Source: Acidobacteriota bacterium (GTDB lineage: Bacteria; Acidobacteriota; Terriglobia; Terriglobales; SCQP01). From it: a stretch of DNA of 64,000 nt. The stretch is from positions 30,667 through 94,666 of the forward strand of contig JAKASR010000007.1 of assembly GCA_021818955.1 (NCBI GenBank), written 5' to 3'. Of this stretch, positions 32,898-42,009 are shown one piece after another. Made by a program: the position numbers and the translations under genes. A model generated the notes under the pieces. It had not been told where the DNA came from. It saw only the letters and a program-made list of their open reading frames with translations, and did no database searches. Positions within the stretch are counted from its first letter, which is position 1. Each line of letters opens with the position of its first letter.

Positions 32898-34355
32898 TTA
32901 GGCCAGCTGCGCCGCGGCGGGTGATTGCGCCGCGTCCGGCAGTCCCCGCAAAGCCTGTAAAATTTTATCTCCCAACGCGGAGACATTGCCCGCGCCCTGG
33001 GTCAGAATGACATCGCCGGGGCGCGCCGCCTGCGCGATACGCGCCACGGCCTCCTCCACCGAGGGCACATATTCCACTGCCGCGCCGCTGGCGCGCAAAC
33101 GCTCCACCAGCGAGCGCGAGTCCACCCCCGGAATCGGTTCCTCGCCGGCGGAATAGATGTCGAGCAGGAAACCGCGATCCACGCCGCGCAAGGCGGCGGC
33201 AAATTCCTCTTGCAGGTGATAGGTGCGGGTATAGCGGTGCGGCTGAAACAGCATCAGCACCCGGGTGTAGCTGCGCTGGCGGGCGGCGGCGATGGTGGCG
33301 GCAATTTCGGTGGGGTGATGTCCGTAATCGTCGATCACGGCTACGCCCGCCACTTCTCCCTTGAATTGAAAACGCCGGTCCACGCCATGAAACTCGGCCA
33401 GCGATGTCCGCAATACTTCCAGGTCGCGGCCTAGCATCAGTCCCACCGTGACCGCGGCGGTGGCATTGAGCACGTTATGGCGGCCGGGAACGATCAGCTC
33501 GAACGTGCCCAGATCGCGCGGCAATGAGGCCCGCCCCAAAGCCGGCGCGGCGCTCTCGCTCAATTCCAGCCGGAACCGGGTCCGCCGGGTTTCCAGCCGC
33601 AGATCGAGAATCTGCACGCCGGCTTCCGGCCGCTCGCCGTAGCTGAGCACCTGTCGTTTCAGCAACGGCAGCAGGGCTCGCGCGGGTTCTTCTTCCGTGC
33701 AGATCACCACGCCGCCATAAAACGGCACCCGATTGGCAAATTCTGCAAAGGCCCGTTGAATGTCTTCCAAATCGGCATAGCAGTCCAGGTGTTCGCGATC
33801 CAGATTGGTAATGACGGCGATGATGGGCGACAGTTTGAGAAACGAGCGGTCGCTCTCGTCGGCTTCCGCCACTAGGTATTCGGAAGCACCGAGGCGCGCA
33901 TTGGAACCCATGGTATCGAGTCGGCCGCCGACCACCACGGTGGGGTCCAGTTGCGCCGCCGCCAGCAAGGTGGCGATCATCGAGGTGGTGGTGGTTTTGC
34001 CATGCATGCCGGCGACGGCAATGCCAAATTTCAGCCGCATTAGCTCGGCCAGCATTTCCGCCCGGGGTATCACCGGAATGCGCCGCTCCCGGGCCGCCGT
34101 CACTTCCGGATTCTGCGGCGAGACCGCGCTGGAGATGACGACCACGCCGGCGTCGCCGACCTGGTGCGCTTTGTGTCCAATGTCGATGCGCGCGCCCAGC
34201 GCCGCCAGCCGCTCCAATACCGGCGAGGGGCGCAAATCGGAGCCGGAAACCGCCCATCCCAGCCGGAGCAGCACTTCGGCGATGCCGCTCATCCCTATGC
34301 CGCCTATCCCGACAAAGTGTACTTTGAGTGTCTTAGCCAGCAGCATGCCTTGCAT
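32898..34355 (-). CDS. murC: UDP-N-acetylmuramate--L-alanine ligase MurC
   Basis: ATP-dependent enzyme that adds the first amino acid of the peptidoglycan stem peptide, 485 aa, of normal length. VHFVGIGGIGMSGIAEVLL (residues 12-30) binds the UDP-sugar. GMHGKTTTTSMIATLL is the P-loop, VITNLDREHLDCY and DDYGHHPTEI are family motifs, and FQPHRYTRT lies in the C-terminal domain. A second in-frame ATG (34346) is possible. Downstream are ftsQ and ftsA, but murB and ddl, often between murC and ftsQ, are absent. Upstream, a repeat element separates it from murG by 213 bases, so it may have its own promoter there. Confidence 0.96.
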   Translation of the reverse strand: MQGMLLAKTLKVHFVGIGGIGMSGIAEVLLRLGWAVSGSDLRPSPVLERLAALGARIDIGHKAHQVGDAGVVVISSAVSPQNPEVTAARERRIPVIPRAEMLAELMRLKFGIAVAGMHGKTTTTSMIATLLAAAQLDPTVVVGGRLDTMGSNARLGASEYLVAEADESDRSFLKLSPIIAVITNLDREHLDCYADLEDIQRAFAEFANRVPFYGGVVICTEEEPARALLPLLKRQVLSYGERPEAGVQILDLRLETRRTRFRLELSESAAPALGRASLPRDLGTFELIVPGRHNVLNATAAVTVGLMLGRDLEVLRTSLAEFHGVDRRFQFKGEVAGVAVIDDYGHHPTEIAATIAAARQRSYTRVLMLFQPHRYTRTYHLQEEFAAALRGVDRGFLLDIYSAGEEPIPGVDSRSLVERLRASGAAVEYVPSVEEAVARIAQAARPGDVILTQGAGNVSALGDKILQALRGLPDAAQSPAAAQLA

Positions 34356-34425
34356 CCATGTTTCTTACACAGTAGCTGAATTGGCTCGGCATCTCACCTC
34401 GAAAAATCGAGTTCGGATTCGGAAA

Positions 34426-34517
34426 GCGTTATCGGCCGAGAGTATTCACCCTGCGTCCGGTTTCGGCCGGACCTTTGCGGAAGCGTCCGCGCCTAAAAGT
34501 AAAAGCGGCCGAGCCGC
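34426..34517 (+). repeat. Modular hairpin repeat, copy 7 (A core joined to C) between murG and murC
   Basis: A short remnant of module A (GCGTTATCGGCCGAG) runs directly into module C (AGTATTCACC, GTCCGG-TTTCGG-CCGGAC, spacer, GCGGC-CGA-GCCGC), ending at 34517. All hairpin modules in between are missing, as in an internal deletion. On the minus strand it lies 51 bases after the murG stop and reads as a hairpin followed by a T-rich run. Confidence 0.88.
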
Positions 34518-34568
34518 ATTCCACAAAAGCGGGCGTGAAGTGCGCGCTCCGGGAACTGTTTTGGGATT

Positions 34569-35720
34569 TTACTGCTGGCGCCCGCTCGCCGCCGACAGCA
34601 CCAGGTCGGCAATGCGGGAAGTGGCATCCGGGCGCGCCAGGGCGCGGGCGGATGCGCGCATGGCGGCCATGCGTGCCGGATGCGAAACCAGGTCAAATAC
34701 GATTGTTTCCAGCGCCGGCGGCGTCAATTGAGCTTGCTCGAGGACCACGGCCGCGCCGGCGGTGGCAAAGGCGCGGGCATTGTGAAGTTGATGCTGGTCG
34801 GCGGCGGCGGGGAAGGGAATCAAGACCGCCGGCAGGCCCATGGCCGCCAGTTCGGCCAGGGTGCCGGCGCCGCTGCGGCAAACCGCCAGGTGAGCGCGGC
34901 GCATGGCGGCGGCCATCTCCGCAATGAACGGTTGGGCGCGCAATTCCAAGCCGCCATGGCGGTAAACCAGCGCTTCGCTTGCCTCGGTGATCTGGCCGGG
35001 TAGCCGGGCATAGGCGGATCGCATGCTTTCCCATTCGCCGGCGCCGGTCTGATGCACGATTTCGCGAGGCTCGGCGACTTCGCCCCAAGCCGCTGCCAGC
35101 CCCAGCACGGCGGCATTAATGGTGCGTGCTCCCTGGCCGCCGCCAAAGCACAACAGGCGCAAGGGCGCACCGGTGGGCGCCGGCCCCTCCGCCTGCAGGA
35201 ACTCGGCGCGTACCGGCAGGCCAGTGACCACGCTGCGGGGAAAATATGCAGCCGCTTCGGCAAAAGCCACGGCGGTGGCGCGAGCCCAATCGCCGGCTAG
35301 GCGATTGGCCAGCCCGGGACGAGTATTGATCTCCAGCAGCACCAGCGGCACGCCGTCCCAGCGAGCCGCCGCCAGCATTGGCCCGGAAGCGTAGCCGCCG
35401 ATGCCTAACACGGCGGCGGGACGCGCCGCACGCAACCGGCGGCGGCAATCCAGAATGGCCCCCGGCAGGCTGGTGAGGGTTTGCAACTGCCGCCGCCAGC
35501 CCAGGTTGATCAGTCCGCCGATGCGAATGCATTCCAGCTCAAATCCGGCGGCGGGGACCAGGCGGGTTTCCAGGCCGCGCGCGGTGCCGACAAAGATCAG
35601 CCGGCGTACGCCGCGCCGGCGCAGCTCAGCGGCCACTGCCAGGCCCGGCATGAGGTGCCCGCCAGTGCCGCCTCCGGCAATGACAATGCACTCCGGTAGG
35701 GCCGCTCCCGCCGCGTTCAC
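34569..35720 (-). CDS. murG: UDP-GlcNAc transferase MurG (lipid II synthesis)
   Basis: GT28 enzyme that converts lipid I to lipid II at the inner membrane, 383 aa. VIAGGGTGGHLMPGLAVAAEL near residue 13-33 is the first G-loop. VLGIGGYASGPML is the second, and LEINTRPGLANR follows as in all MurG proteins. The C-terminal UDP-GlcNAc site is AVCRSGAGTLAELAAMGLPAVLIP followed by AAADQHQLHNA. The GTG start at 35720 overlaps the stop of the Nudix gene (GTGA). It is separated from murC by 213 bases containing a repeat, unusual for these normally adjacent genes. Confidence 0.96.
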   Translation of the reverse strand: MNAAGAALPECIVIAGGGTGGHLMPGLAVAAELRRRGVRRLIFVGTARGLETRLVPAAGFELECIRIGGLINLGWRRQLQTLTSLPGAILDCRRRLRAARPAAVLGIGGYASGPMLAAARWDGVPLVLLEINTRPGLANRLAGDWARATAVAFAEAAAYFPRSVVTGLPVRAEFLQAEGPAPTGAPLRLLCFGGGQGARTINAAVLGLAAAWGEVAEPREIVHQTGAGEWESMRSAYARLPGQITEASEALVYRHGGLELRAQPFIAEMAAAMRRAHLAVCRSGAGTLAELAAMGLPAVLIPFPAAADQHQLHNARAFATAGAAVVLEQAQLTPPALETIVFDLVSHPARMAAMRASARALARPDATSRIADLVLSAASGRQQ

Positions 35721-36289
35721 GGCCGTGGCCTCGCGGCGCGCCAGCTCGCCAAGGCTGCCAGCGTTTTGCCGTCATGGATGCGGCCTTCGTCCAGCAGCCG
35801 CCGCCACTCGCGCCTGGAAAACCAGCGCGTTTCGATGCGTTCATCGTCTTCCGGGCGGCAAGCGCCCGGCATTAGCTGGGCGGCTACATAGACGAACATT
35901 TCTTCATCCAGCAGTCCGGGGGAAGGGAAAAAACGCAACCACAGTCGCCAGCGCCGCGCCTGGTAGCCGGTTTCTTCGGTTAATTCGCGGCGAGCGCAGG
36001 CCAGCGGTGTCTCGCCCGCGTCGACTGTGCCGGCCGGCAGTTCCCATAGCGAACGCCCGGCGGCGTGCCGATATTGCCGGACCAGGAGAATGGCGCCATC
36101 CGGCCGTGCCGGCAGAATGACCGCCGAGGGACCGTGGCGCACGATGTCGCGTTCGAGCGGCTGCGCCAGTCCGGGTTCGCGCACGGTCTCGCGGGCAACC
36201 TGGAAAGCGCGCCCGCGATAGACCAGGCGCGATTGGACAATGCGGCGGCGGGCAGCATTTGAGGGCGCGCGCGTATTCCGTGAGGGCAC
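35717..36289 (-). CDS. Nudix hydrolase (ADP-ribose pyrophosphatase-like)
   Basis: Protein of 190 aa hydrolysing a nucleoside diphosphate linked to another moiety, probably ADP-ribose. The Nudix box spans residues 87-109 (GTVDAGETPLACARRELTEE, then TGY), with all the conserved Gly, Glu, Arg-Glu-x-x-Glu-Glu positions present. VRQYRHAAGRSLWELPAG just before it is typical of the ADP-ribose pyrophosphatase subgroup. The start is a GTG at 36289. The stop overlaps the murG start, so it is the first gene of the cell-wall/division operon, though it has no known link to division. Confidence 0.88.
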   Translation of the reverse strand: MPSRNTRAPSNAARRRIVQSRLVYRGRAFQVARETVREPGLAQPLERDIVRHGPSAVILPARPDGAILLVRQYRHAAGRSLWELPAGTVDAGETPLACARRELTEETGYQARRWRLWLRFFPSPGLLDEEMFVYVAAQLMPGACRPEDDERIETRWFSRREWRRLLDEGRIHDGKTLAALASWRAARPRP

Positions 36290-36411
36290 ACGTTGAGTAT
36301 ATACGGCGCGCCGCGCCCGGCCCGCGCAGGAAAAACCGGGCGCGATGAAAAATGAAGAGGGGGAAAGGGCGAGCGCGGCCCGCGGCCGCGCTCAGGCATA
36401 TCCGCCCTGGG

Positions 36412-38349
36412 TTATTCGGAAGGCTGCGGGAGCTTCGTCACGCGCCCGTTTTCGGCATCCATCACCGAAACCCGATTGTCTTCCAGAATGCGCCCGGTCA
36501 GCACTTCCAGGGTCAATTTGGATTCCTGGAATGCGGTCTCGGCGGTGATCAGATTGCTTTGCGCCTGGGTGAGCGTAGTCTGATCGGTCAGCACGTTTAA
36601 CAGCGTCGATGCCCCCAAGTCGAACTTTTTGCGCTCGGCATCGAGCGTTTGCTCGTCCAATCGAACCGCTTCCTGCGCTGCCTCCACCTGGGCGTGATTT
36701 TGCAGCAGCGAGTACTGCGCGTTACGGACTTGCAGCGCGATGGTGTTTTGCGTCTGCTGCAGCTGGGTTTGGCTCTGCTGCAACTCCAGCTGCGCGCGCA
36801 CCGCCTGCGCCTGGGCGGGGCGGTTGTAAATTGGAATCTGCAAGGTGATGCCGGCGGTGTAGGTGGGATAGTTGTTGCCGAACAAATTGGTGTACGTCTG
36901 CCCCAGGCCGCCAATGAATTCTCCCGGCGGCGCGCTGCAGAAAATGTTCCCGGGTGTGCAGGGAATCACCGTGCCCGCCAGTCCGGCCGTGCCCCAGGTG
37001 CCGAATAGATTCAGTTGCGGCAGTAGCTCATTGCGGATGCCGCGCAGGCTGATGCGTTGATTGGTCATGTTTAGGCGCGCTTCGGCCAGCTCGGGGCGGA
37101 ACTGCATCGCTTCCTTGATCAGGTCCTGCACGGGTTGGATATGGATCTGAGCGGGAATGATGATCTTATCCGTGGGAATCACGCCGGCGGAGGCGAGCAG
37201 CGGGTTATTCACGTTTTTCGTGACCGCGTTTTTCATCAGCAACTGCTGATATTCGTAATTGGTCTGAGCCACGATCAACTGCTGCCGGCTGGTGGCCACC
37301 TGGGCCTCGGCCTGGGTGATCGAAATGGGCGCCAGGGTGCCGATCTGCACCTGGCGGCGGTTATCGGCCAAAATTTGTTGCGACAGCTTCAGCGAGCCCT
37401 GGGCATATTGCAGGGCATTATAGGAACTGACTAGGGTCCAATAAATATCTTCAACCTGGTTCACCGTCGCTTCCACCTGCTGGCGAAAAGCGATGTCGGA
37501 AATTTCACGGTTGTTCTTGGCGATCACGATATCGCGTCCGTTAATGCCGGTGCCAAAGCCGGCGAGTAAGGGCTGCGTAACCGAGATGTTCAGTCCGGAA
37601 TTGTAATAGGGGTTGAACAGGCTGCGTTCATTGTTGCTGGAATTCCGCGCGTTATTGAAGGCGACCGAGAGCGTGGTGCCGGTTAGCCAGCCTTTGGTGT
37701 AACTGAAATTGGTGTTGGCGGTGTGCGCGATCAATTGGCTGGTGCCGGTGATGAACGTGGTCGTTTCCGGCGTGGTGGCGCTGGAAATATTGAATTGCGT
37801 GGTAAATGCCCCATCCAGGTTGGGGATACTCGGGCCAGCCCCGATGGTGGACGTGACCAGGCCACCGGCGCCGGTTCCGGCGCCGCCCGCGCCGCTGGTG
37901 GTGCCGCCGGTTCCGGCGCCGCTGGCGCCGGCCGCGCCCAGGGTCGCGCCTTGGCCGCCCAGGGTGCCGCTGACAATTCCGGTGGAAACGCCGCTCGGCG
38001 CAAATCCCCCGCGAGACTGCAGGATATCCGCATCCGCCATGGGTAAATTGAAGCGCTGGATGGCGATATCGAGGTTGTTTTCCAGCGCTAAAGCGATCGC
38101 TTGGCGCAGGGATAGATAAATCTCGCCGTTGCGGATCAGGGTGTAAATGCGGTGCGTATTGCGCAGATTCAGCTGGCGCACCGGAATCGCCGATTGGCCA
38201 AAGAGGGTGGACCACCAGCTCCGGCCCTGCGCGTAATTGATGCCTTGCGGATTGTAATCTATGGCATGGGTCTGGGCTGAAAGCCGGGGTAACGGGGCCA
38301 GACAGCCTAAGGCTCCCAGGATCAGAAGGCTACGGGTAAAGCTTTTCAT
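36412..38349 (-). CDS. TolC-family outer-membrane efflux protein
   Basis: Outer-membrane channel protein of 645 aa, longer than TolC (about 470 aa). A signal peptide (about residues 1-22) is followed by two outer-membrane-efflux repeats: ISLRQAIALALENNLDIAIQ, then ISVTQPLLAGFG and the helical QQVEATVNQVEDIYWTLVSSYNAL. The second has LIKEAMQFRPELAEARLN, IPIYNRPAQAQAVRAQLELQ and ALQVRNAQYSLLQNHAQVE. An insert of about 45 Gly/Ala/Thr-rich residues near 130-175 (GAGTGGTTSGAGGAGTGAGG) is unusual and probably exposed. No membrane fusion or RND pump gene is adjacent. The ATG at 38349 is preferred to a longer frame, because GAGGTAGCG lies upstream. Confidence 0.88.
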   Translation of the reverse strand: MKSFTRSLLILGALGCLAPLPRLSAQTHAIDYNPQGINYAQGRSWWSTLFGQSAIPVRQLNLRNTHRIYTLIRNGEIYLSLRQAIALALENNLDIAIQRFNLPMADADILQSRGGFAPSGVSTGIVSGTLGGQGATLGAAGASGAGTGGTTSGAGGAGTGAGGLVTSTIGAGPSIPNLDGAFTTQFNISSATTPETTTFITGTSQLIAHTANTNFSYTKGWLTGTTLSVAFNNARNSSNNERSLFNPYYNSGLNISVTQPLLAGFGTGINGRDIVIAKNNREISDIAFRQQVEATVNQVEDIYWTLVSSYNALQYAQGSLKLSQQILADNRRQVQIGTLAPISITQAEAQVATSRQQLIVAQTNYEYQQLLMKNAVTKNVNNPLLASAGVIPTDKIIIPAQIHIQPVQDLIKEAMQFRPELAEARLNMTNQRISLRGIRNELLPQLNLFGTWGTAGLAGTVIPCTPGNIFCSAPPGEFIGGLGQTYTNLFGNNYPTYTAGITLQIPIYNRPAQAQAVRAQLELQQSQTQLQQTQNTIALQVRNAQYSLLQNHAQVEAAQEAVRLDEQTLDAERKKFDLGASTLLNVLTDQTTLTQAQSNLITAETAFQESKLTLEVLTGRILEDNRVSVMDAENGRVTKLPQPSE

Positions 38350-38569
38350 TGCGATCGCTACCTCGTCTGGGGGGTGGCCCCAATAAAATTTATGTCCTGG
38401 CGAGCATTCGTGGCGTGGTCCGGCGCCAGCCGCGAGATACGGCGGGCCGGGGCGCCGAAGCGCCAACTGCTTCACTTTACGCGCTGGCCGGCATATTCTC
38501 TTTACGTTAAACCCTGGATGGTAGTTTCATCCGCTCTGCAACTTCCACGGCCGTAAAGCGGCAGCCCGC

Positions 38570-39439
38570 ATGACCAATTTTTTGCTCAGGCTGAGCTATG
38601 ATGGCACGCTGTTTCATGGCTGGCAAATCCAGCCGGGATTACGCACGCTACAAGGCACGCTGACCGAGGCGGTCGAGCGGGTCTGCGGCGAACGCGCCGT
38701 GATTCACGGTTCGGGGCGCACCGATGCCGGCGTGCATGCGCTTGAGCAGGTGGCCAGTCTCGAGCTCGCAACCCGGCTCGAAGCCGCGGCGCTGGGCCGC
38801 GCCTTGAACGCGGTCTTGCCGCCGGAGTTGCGCGTGCTCGAAGCGCGGCTGGCGTCTCCCGGCTTCCATGCCCGGCGCGATGCCCGTGGCAAGCTCTACG
38901 GCTATCGCATACTCCGCTCCCGCATCTGTCCTCCCTTTCTGCGCCATTACAGCTACCACTTTCCCTATCCGCTGGAGGAAAACGCCATGGCGGAGGCGGC
39001 CGGCCATTTCTGCGGCGAACACGAATTTCGCCAGTTTGCCAGCGGGCCGCCTCCACCTAGCGGCACCCGCCGTACGCTATTTTATAGCGCGTTGTCCCGC
39101 CGCGTTGCGGCGCCGGACGAGCTTTGGTTTGAACTCGCCGGCAGCGGGTTCTTGCATCATATGGTGAGGCGCATTGGCGGTTTTCTGCTGGAGATCGGGC
39201 TGGGACTCCGGCGCGCCAGCGATTTACCCGCCTGGCTCGAAGGGCGCGGCGCCGGCGCCGCCAGCCGCACCCTTCCCGCCCGCGGTTTATTTCTAATGCG
39301 GGTCTTTTACGGCGATGAACTGAACTCCGCCTACCCGCTTTCGGTGGGAATCGGGCTTGCCCCGCCAGGATGCGACCGGCGCGGGCTGGCGCCTCCGGCG
39401 CGGTTTGGCGAAACCCAGGGCGAAAGCGGAAAACCCTGA
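38570..39439 (+). CDS. truA: tRNA pseudouridine synthase TruA
   Basis: Isomerises uridines 38-40 of the tRNA anticodon stem-loop. It has 289 aa, slightly longer than usual (about 250-270). LRLSYDGTLFHGWQIQP opens the fold. GSGRTDAGVHALEQVA carries the catalytic Asp52, FHARRDARGKLYGYRI is the central motif, and FLHHMVRRIGGFLLEIG the C-terminal motif. The last 40 residues after MRVFYGDELN are a nonconserved tail rich in Gly, Pro and Arg. It is the first of a run of plus-strand genes (truA, LeuA-like, M20, DMT) with small gaps. Confidence 0.95.
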   Translation: MTNFLLRLSYDGTLFHGWQIQPGLRTLQGTLTEAVERVCGERAVIHGSGRTDAGVHALEQVASLELATRLEAAALGRALNAVLPPELRVLEARLASPGFHARRDARGKLYGYRILRSRICPPFLRHYSYHFPYPLEENAMAEAAGHFCGEHEFRQFASGPPPPSGTRRTLFYSALSRRVAAPDELWFELAGSGFLHHMVRRIGGFLLEIGLGLRRASDLPAWLEGRGAGAASRTLPARGLFLMRVFYGDELNSAYPLSVGIGLAPPGCDRRGLAPPARFGETQGESGKP

Positions 39440-39492
39440 AGCTGCTGTCCGGTGTTCCGGCATAAGATGAAATCAGCCCCGGAGTCGAGTCC

Positions 39493-40746
39493 ATGCCTTC
39501 CGAGCCGAACTGGATTCACGATTGGAACCGCACCCACGGGCCCGAATGTCCCCCCGGCTGCGGTTGGCAGTTGAATGATGAAACCCTGCGCGATGGGCTG
39601 CAATCGCCTTCGGTGCGCGATCCGGAATGCGAGGAAAAACTGGCGCTGCTGCATTGCATGGCGGCGCTGGGCATCGAGCGCGCCGATATCGGCTTGCCGG
39701 GTGCGGGGCCGCGCGCCCGGCAGCATGTGCGCCGTTTGGCCGAAGAAATTGCGCGCGCCCGGCTGCCGCTGAAGCCAAACTGCGCCGCCCGTACCGTGGA
39801 AAGCGATCTGCTCCCCATCGCCGAGGTTCAGCAGGCCACCGGCGTCGAATTGGAAGCGGCCATTTTCATCGGCTCCAGCCCGATTCGCCGCTATGCCGAG
39901 GACTGGACGCTGGATTTTTTACTGCGTACCATCCGCCAGGCCTTGCGCCGCGCGCGCGAACTGCAACTGCCGATCATGTTCGTCACCGAAGATACCACTC
40001 GCTGCGATCCGGAAACCATGCGCGTCCTCTATGGCGCGGCGCTGGAGGAGGGTGCCCAAGCCCTGGTGGTCTGCGATACCGTCGGTCATGCCACCCCCGC
40101 CGGCGTCGCGGCTTTGATGACGTTTTTTCGCCAGCAAATACTGCCGCCGCGCGGCGGCATTCGCCTGGATTGGCATGGCCACAATGACCGCGGCCTGGCT
40201 ACCGCCAATGCTCTGGCCGCCTTAGCCGCCGGCGCCGATTGCGTGCATGCCTGCGCCCTGGGTATGGGTGAGCGGGTGGGCAATACCTCGATGGACCAGA
40301 TGTTGGTCAATTTGCGCCTGATGGGCGCCCGCCTGCAGGATTTGTCGCGCCTGAACGAATATTGCCGGCTGGCGGCGGATTGCCTGCACTTGGCGATTCC
40401 GCCGAATTACCCGGTGGTCGGCCGCGATGCCTTTCGCACTTCCACCGGCGTCCATGCCGCCGCCGTGATCAAAAGCCTGCGCAAGCAGGATCGCGATCTG
40501 GCGGATCGGGTCTATTCCGGCGTCCCGGCGGCATGGTTTGGCCGCCGCCAGGAAATCGAGTTAGGCCCGATGAGCGGCCGCTCGAACGTGACCTACTGGC
40601 TGGAATCGCACGGTTATGCCCTCGCTCCGGAAGCGGTGGAAAAATTATTGGCTGCCGCCAAAGCCTCCGATCATGTTTTGAATGACGCCGAAATCGAGGC
40701 CGTGCTGCAATGTTTGTCGGCTTCGCCGCGCGCCGCGAATATATAA
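39493..40746 (+). CDS. DRE-TIM metallolyase: isopropylmalate/homocitrate synthase-like
   Basis: Condenses acetyl-CoA with a 2-oxo acid, or a similar reaction, 417 aa. NDETLRDGLQSPSV carries the DxxLRDGxQ metal/catalytic motif. IFIGSSPIRRY, LVVCDTVGHATP, WHGHNDRGLATANALAALAAG and ALGMGERVGNTSMDQ are family signatures. The GxGERxGN form and the lack of the long C-terminal regulatory domain of LeuA place it nearer homocitrate synthase/NifV-like or short LeuA-like enzymes. No leucine or lysine pathway genes are adjacent, so the substrate stays open. Confidence 0.8.
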   Translation: MPSEPNWIHDWNRTHGPECPPGCGWQLNDETLRDGLQSPSVRDPECEEKLALLHCMAALGIERADIGLPGAGPRARQHVRRLAEEIARARLPLKPNCAARTVESDLLPIAEVQQATGVELEAAIFIGSSPIRRYAEDWTLDFLLRTIRQALRRARELQLPIMFVTEDTTRCDPETMRVLYGAALEEGAQALVVCDTVGHATPAGVAALMTFFRQQILPPRGGIRLDWHGHNDRGLATANALAALAAGADCVHACALGMGERVGNTSMDQMLVNLRLMGARLQDLSRLNEYCRLAADCLHLAIPPNYPVVGRDAFRTSTGVHAAAVIKSLRKQDRDLADRVYSGVPAAWFGRRQEIELGPMSGRSNVTYWLESHGYALAPEAVEKLLAAAKASDHVLNDAEIEAVLQCLSASPRAANI

Positions 40747-40800
40747 ATCCTTCATGGTGCTTCCACCTCATCATCCTTGCCCGCTCTCCGGCGGAAGGCT

Positions 40801-42009
40801 ATGACTTACCCGCGTGCGAGGACGATCGCCCATTTGGCGGCGGCGCCGGCAGTCGCCGCCTGTCTCGAGAGTTTCTCCAGGATCGAGCCCTGGATCATCC
40901 GCCGGCAACTGGAATTGACCCGCGTTCCCGCGCCGACTGGGCTGGAGGGGCCGCGGGCGGAGTGGTTTTTGCGCCAGATGCGCCGTTTGGGGTTGACGCG
41001 CTGCGGCCTTGATGTCGCCGGCAATGCGCTGGGTTGGCGTCTCGGGCTGGAACCGAAAGCCCCGGCGGTGCTGCTCTGTGCCCACCTGGACACGGTTTTT
41101 CCTCCCGGCTTGAAAATCGAGCCGCGGGTGCATAAGGGGAAACTTTACGCCCCGGGCATCGCGGATAACGGGGCCGGGCTGGCGGCATTGCTGGCGCTGA
41201 TGCGGGTTTTGCAACGCCATAATCCGCGGCTGCGGCGTTCCTTGCTGTTTGCCGCCAATGTGGGAGAAGAGGGCGAGGGCAACCTGCGCGGCATTCGTGC
41301 ATTGCTCGAATCCGGCCGCTGGCGCCGGCAGATTGGCTGGACGCTGGTGGTGGATGGCGCCGGTGATTGCGCGGTTACGCATCGCGCCCTGGCCAGCCGT
41401 CGGCTGCATCTGAAATTTACCGGGCCTGGCGGCCACAGTTGGTCCGAAGCCGGGCGCCCCAGCGCGATTCACGCCTTGCAGCGCAGCATGGCCCGGCTGT
41501 TGCAGCGGACGCGTCCGCGTCCGGGTAAAAACGCCCTTAATATCGGACTGATCGAGGGCGGAAACTCCATCAATTCGATTGCGGCGACAGCTTCCGCCCG
41601 CTTGGATTTGCGAGCCACCACGCCGCCGGTCATGGATGGAATGGAACGTGACGTGCGCGCCGCCGTCGCCTACGGTTTGCGCGAAGAAAATCGGTTGCGT
41701 TCCGGCGTGGTCACCGCCAGTATCGAGCTGCTGGGGACGCGGCCCGGGGGCAGGTTGCCGGCTTCCTCACTGCTCTGGGGAAAGTTGCGTAGCGTGGACC
41801 ATTTTTTAGGCATTGATACCCGGCCGCGCATTGCTTCGACCGACGCCAACATTCCGCTTTCGCATGGCTGGGAGGCCTTAACCTTGGGTGGAGGCGGCGC
41901 CGCGGGAGGTACCCACACGCCCTCGGAATGGTTCGAATCCGCGGGCCGGGAGCGGGGTTTGAAACGGCTGCTGTTGCTGGCGCTTAGTTTGGCCGAGGTG
42001 ATTCGATGA
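40801..42009 (+). CDS. M20-family metallopeptidase
   Basis: Zinc-dependent exopeptidase/deacylase-type enzyme, 402 aa. LLCAHLDTVFPPG holds the first zinc ligand, GIADNGAGLAALLAL the bridging Asp, and ANVGEEGEGNLRGIRAL the catalytic Glu-Glu pair. A dimerisation lid (HLKFTGPGGHSWSEAGRPSAIHAL) and a late GGTHTPSEW zinc ligand follow. The layout is closest to PepT-like tripeptidases or aminoacylases. The ATG at 40801 is chosen because GGAAGG lies just upstream; an ATG 24 bases further up exists. Its stop overlaps the next gene (ATGA). Confidence 0.88.
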   Translation: MTYPRARTIAHLAAAPAVAACLESFSRIEPWIIRRQLELTRVPAPTGLEGPRAEWFLRQMRRLGLTRCGLDVAGNALGWRLGLEPKAPAVLLCAHLDTVFPPGLKIEPRVHKGKLYAPGIADNGAGLAALLALMRVLQRHNPRLRRSLLFAANVGEEGEGNLRGIRALLESGRWRRQIGWTLVVDGAGDCAVTHRALASRRLHLKFTGPGGHSWSEAGRPSAIHALQRSMARLLQRTRPRPGKNALNIGLIEGGNSINSIAATASARLDLRATTPPVMDGMERDVRAAVAYGLREENRLRSGVVTASIELLGTRPGGRLPASSLLWGKLRSVDHFLGIDTRPRIASTDANIPLSHGWEALTLGGGGAAGGTHTPSEWFESAGRERGLKRLLLLALSLAEVIR

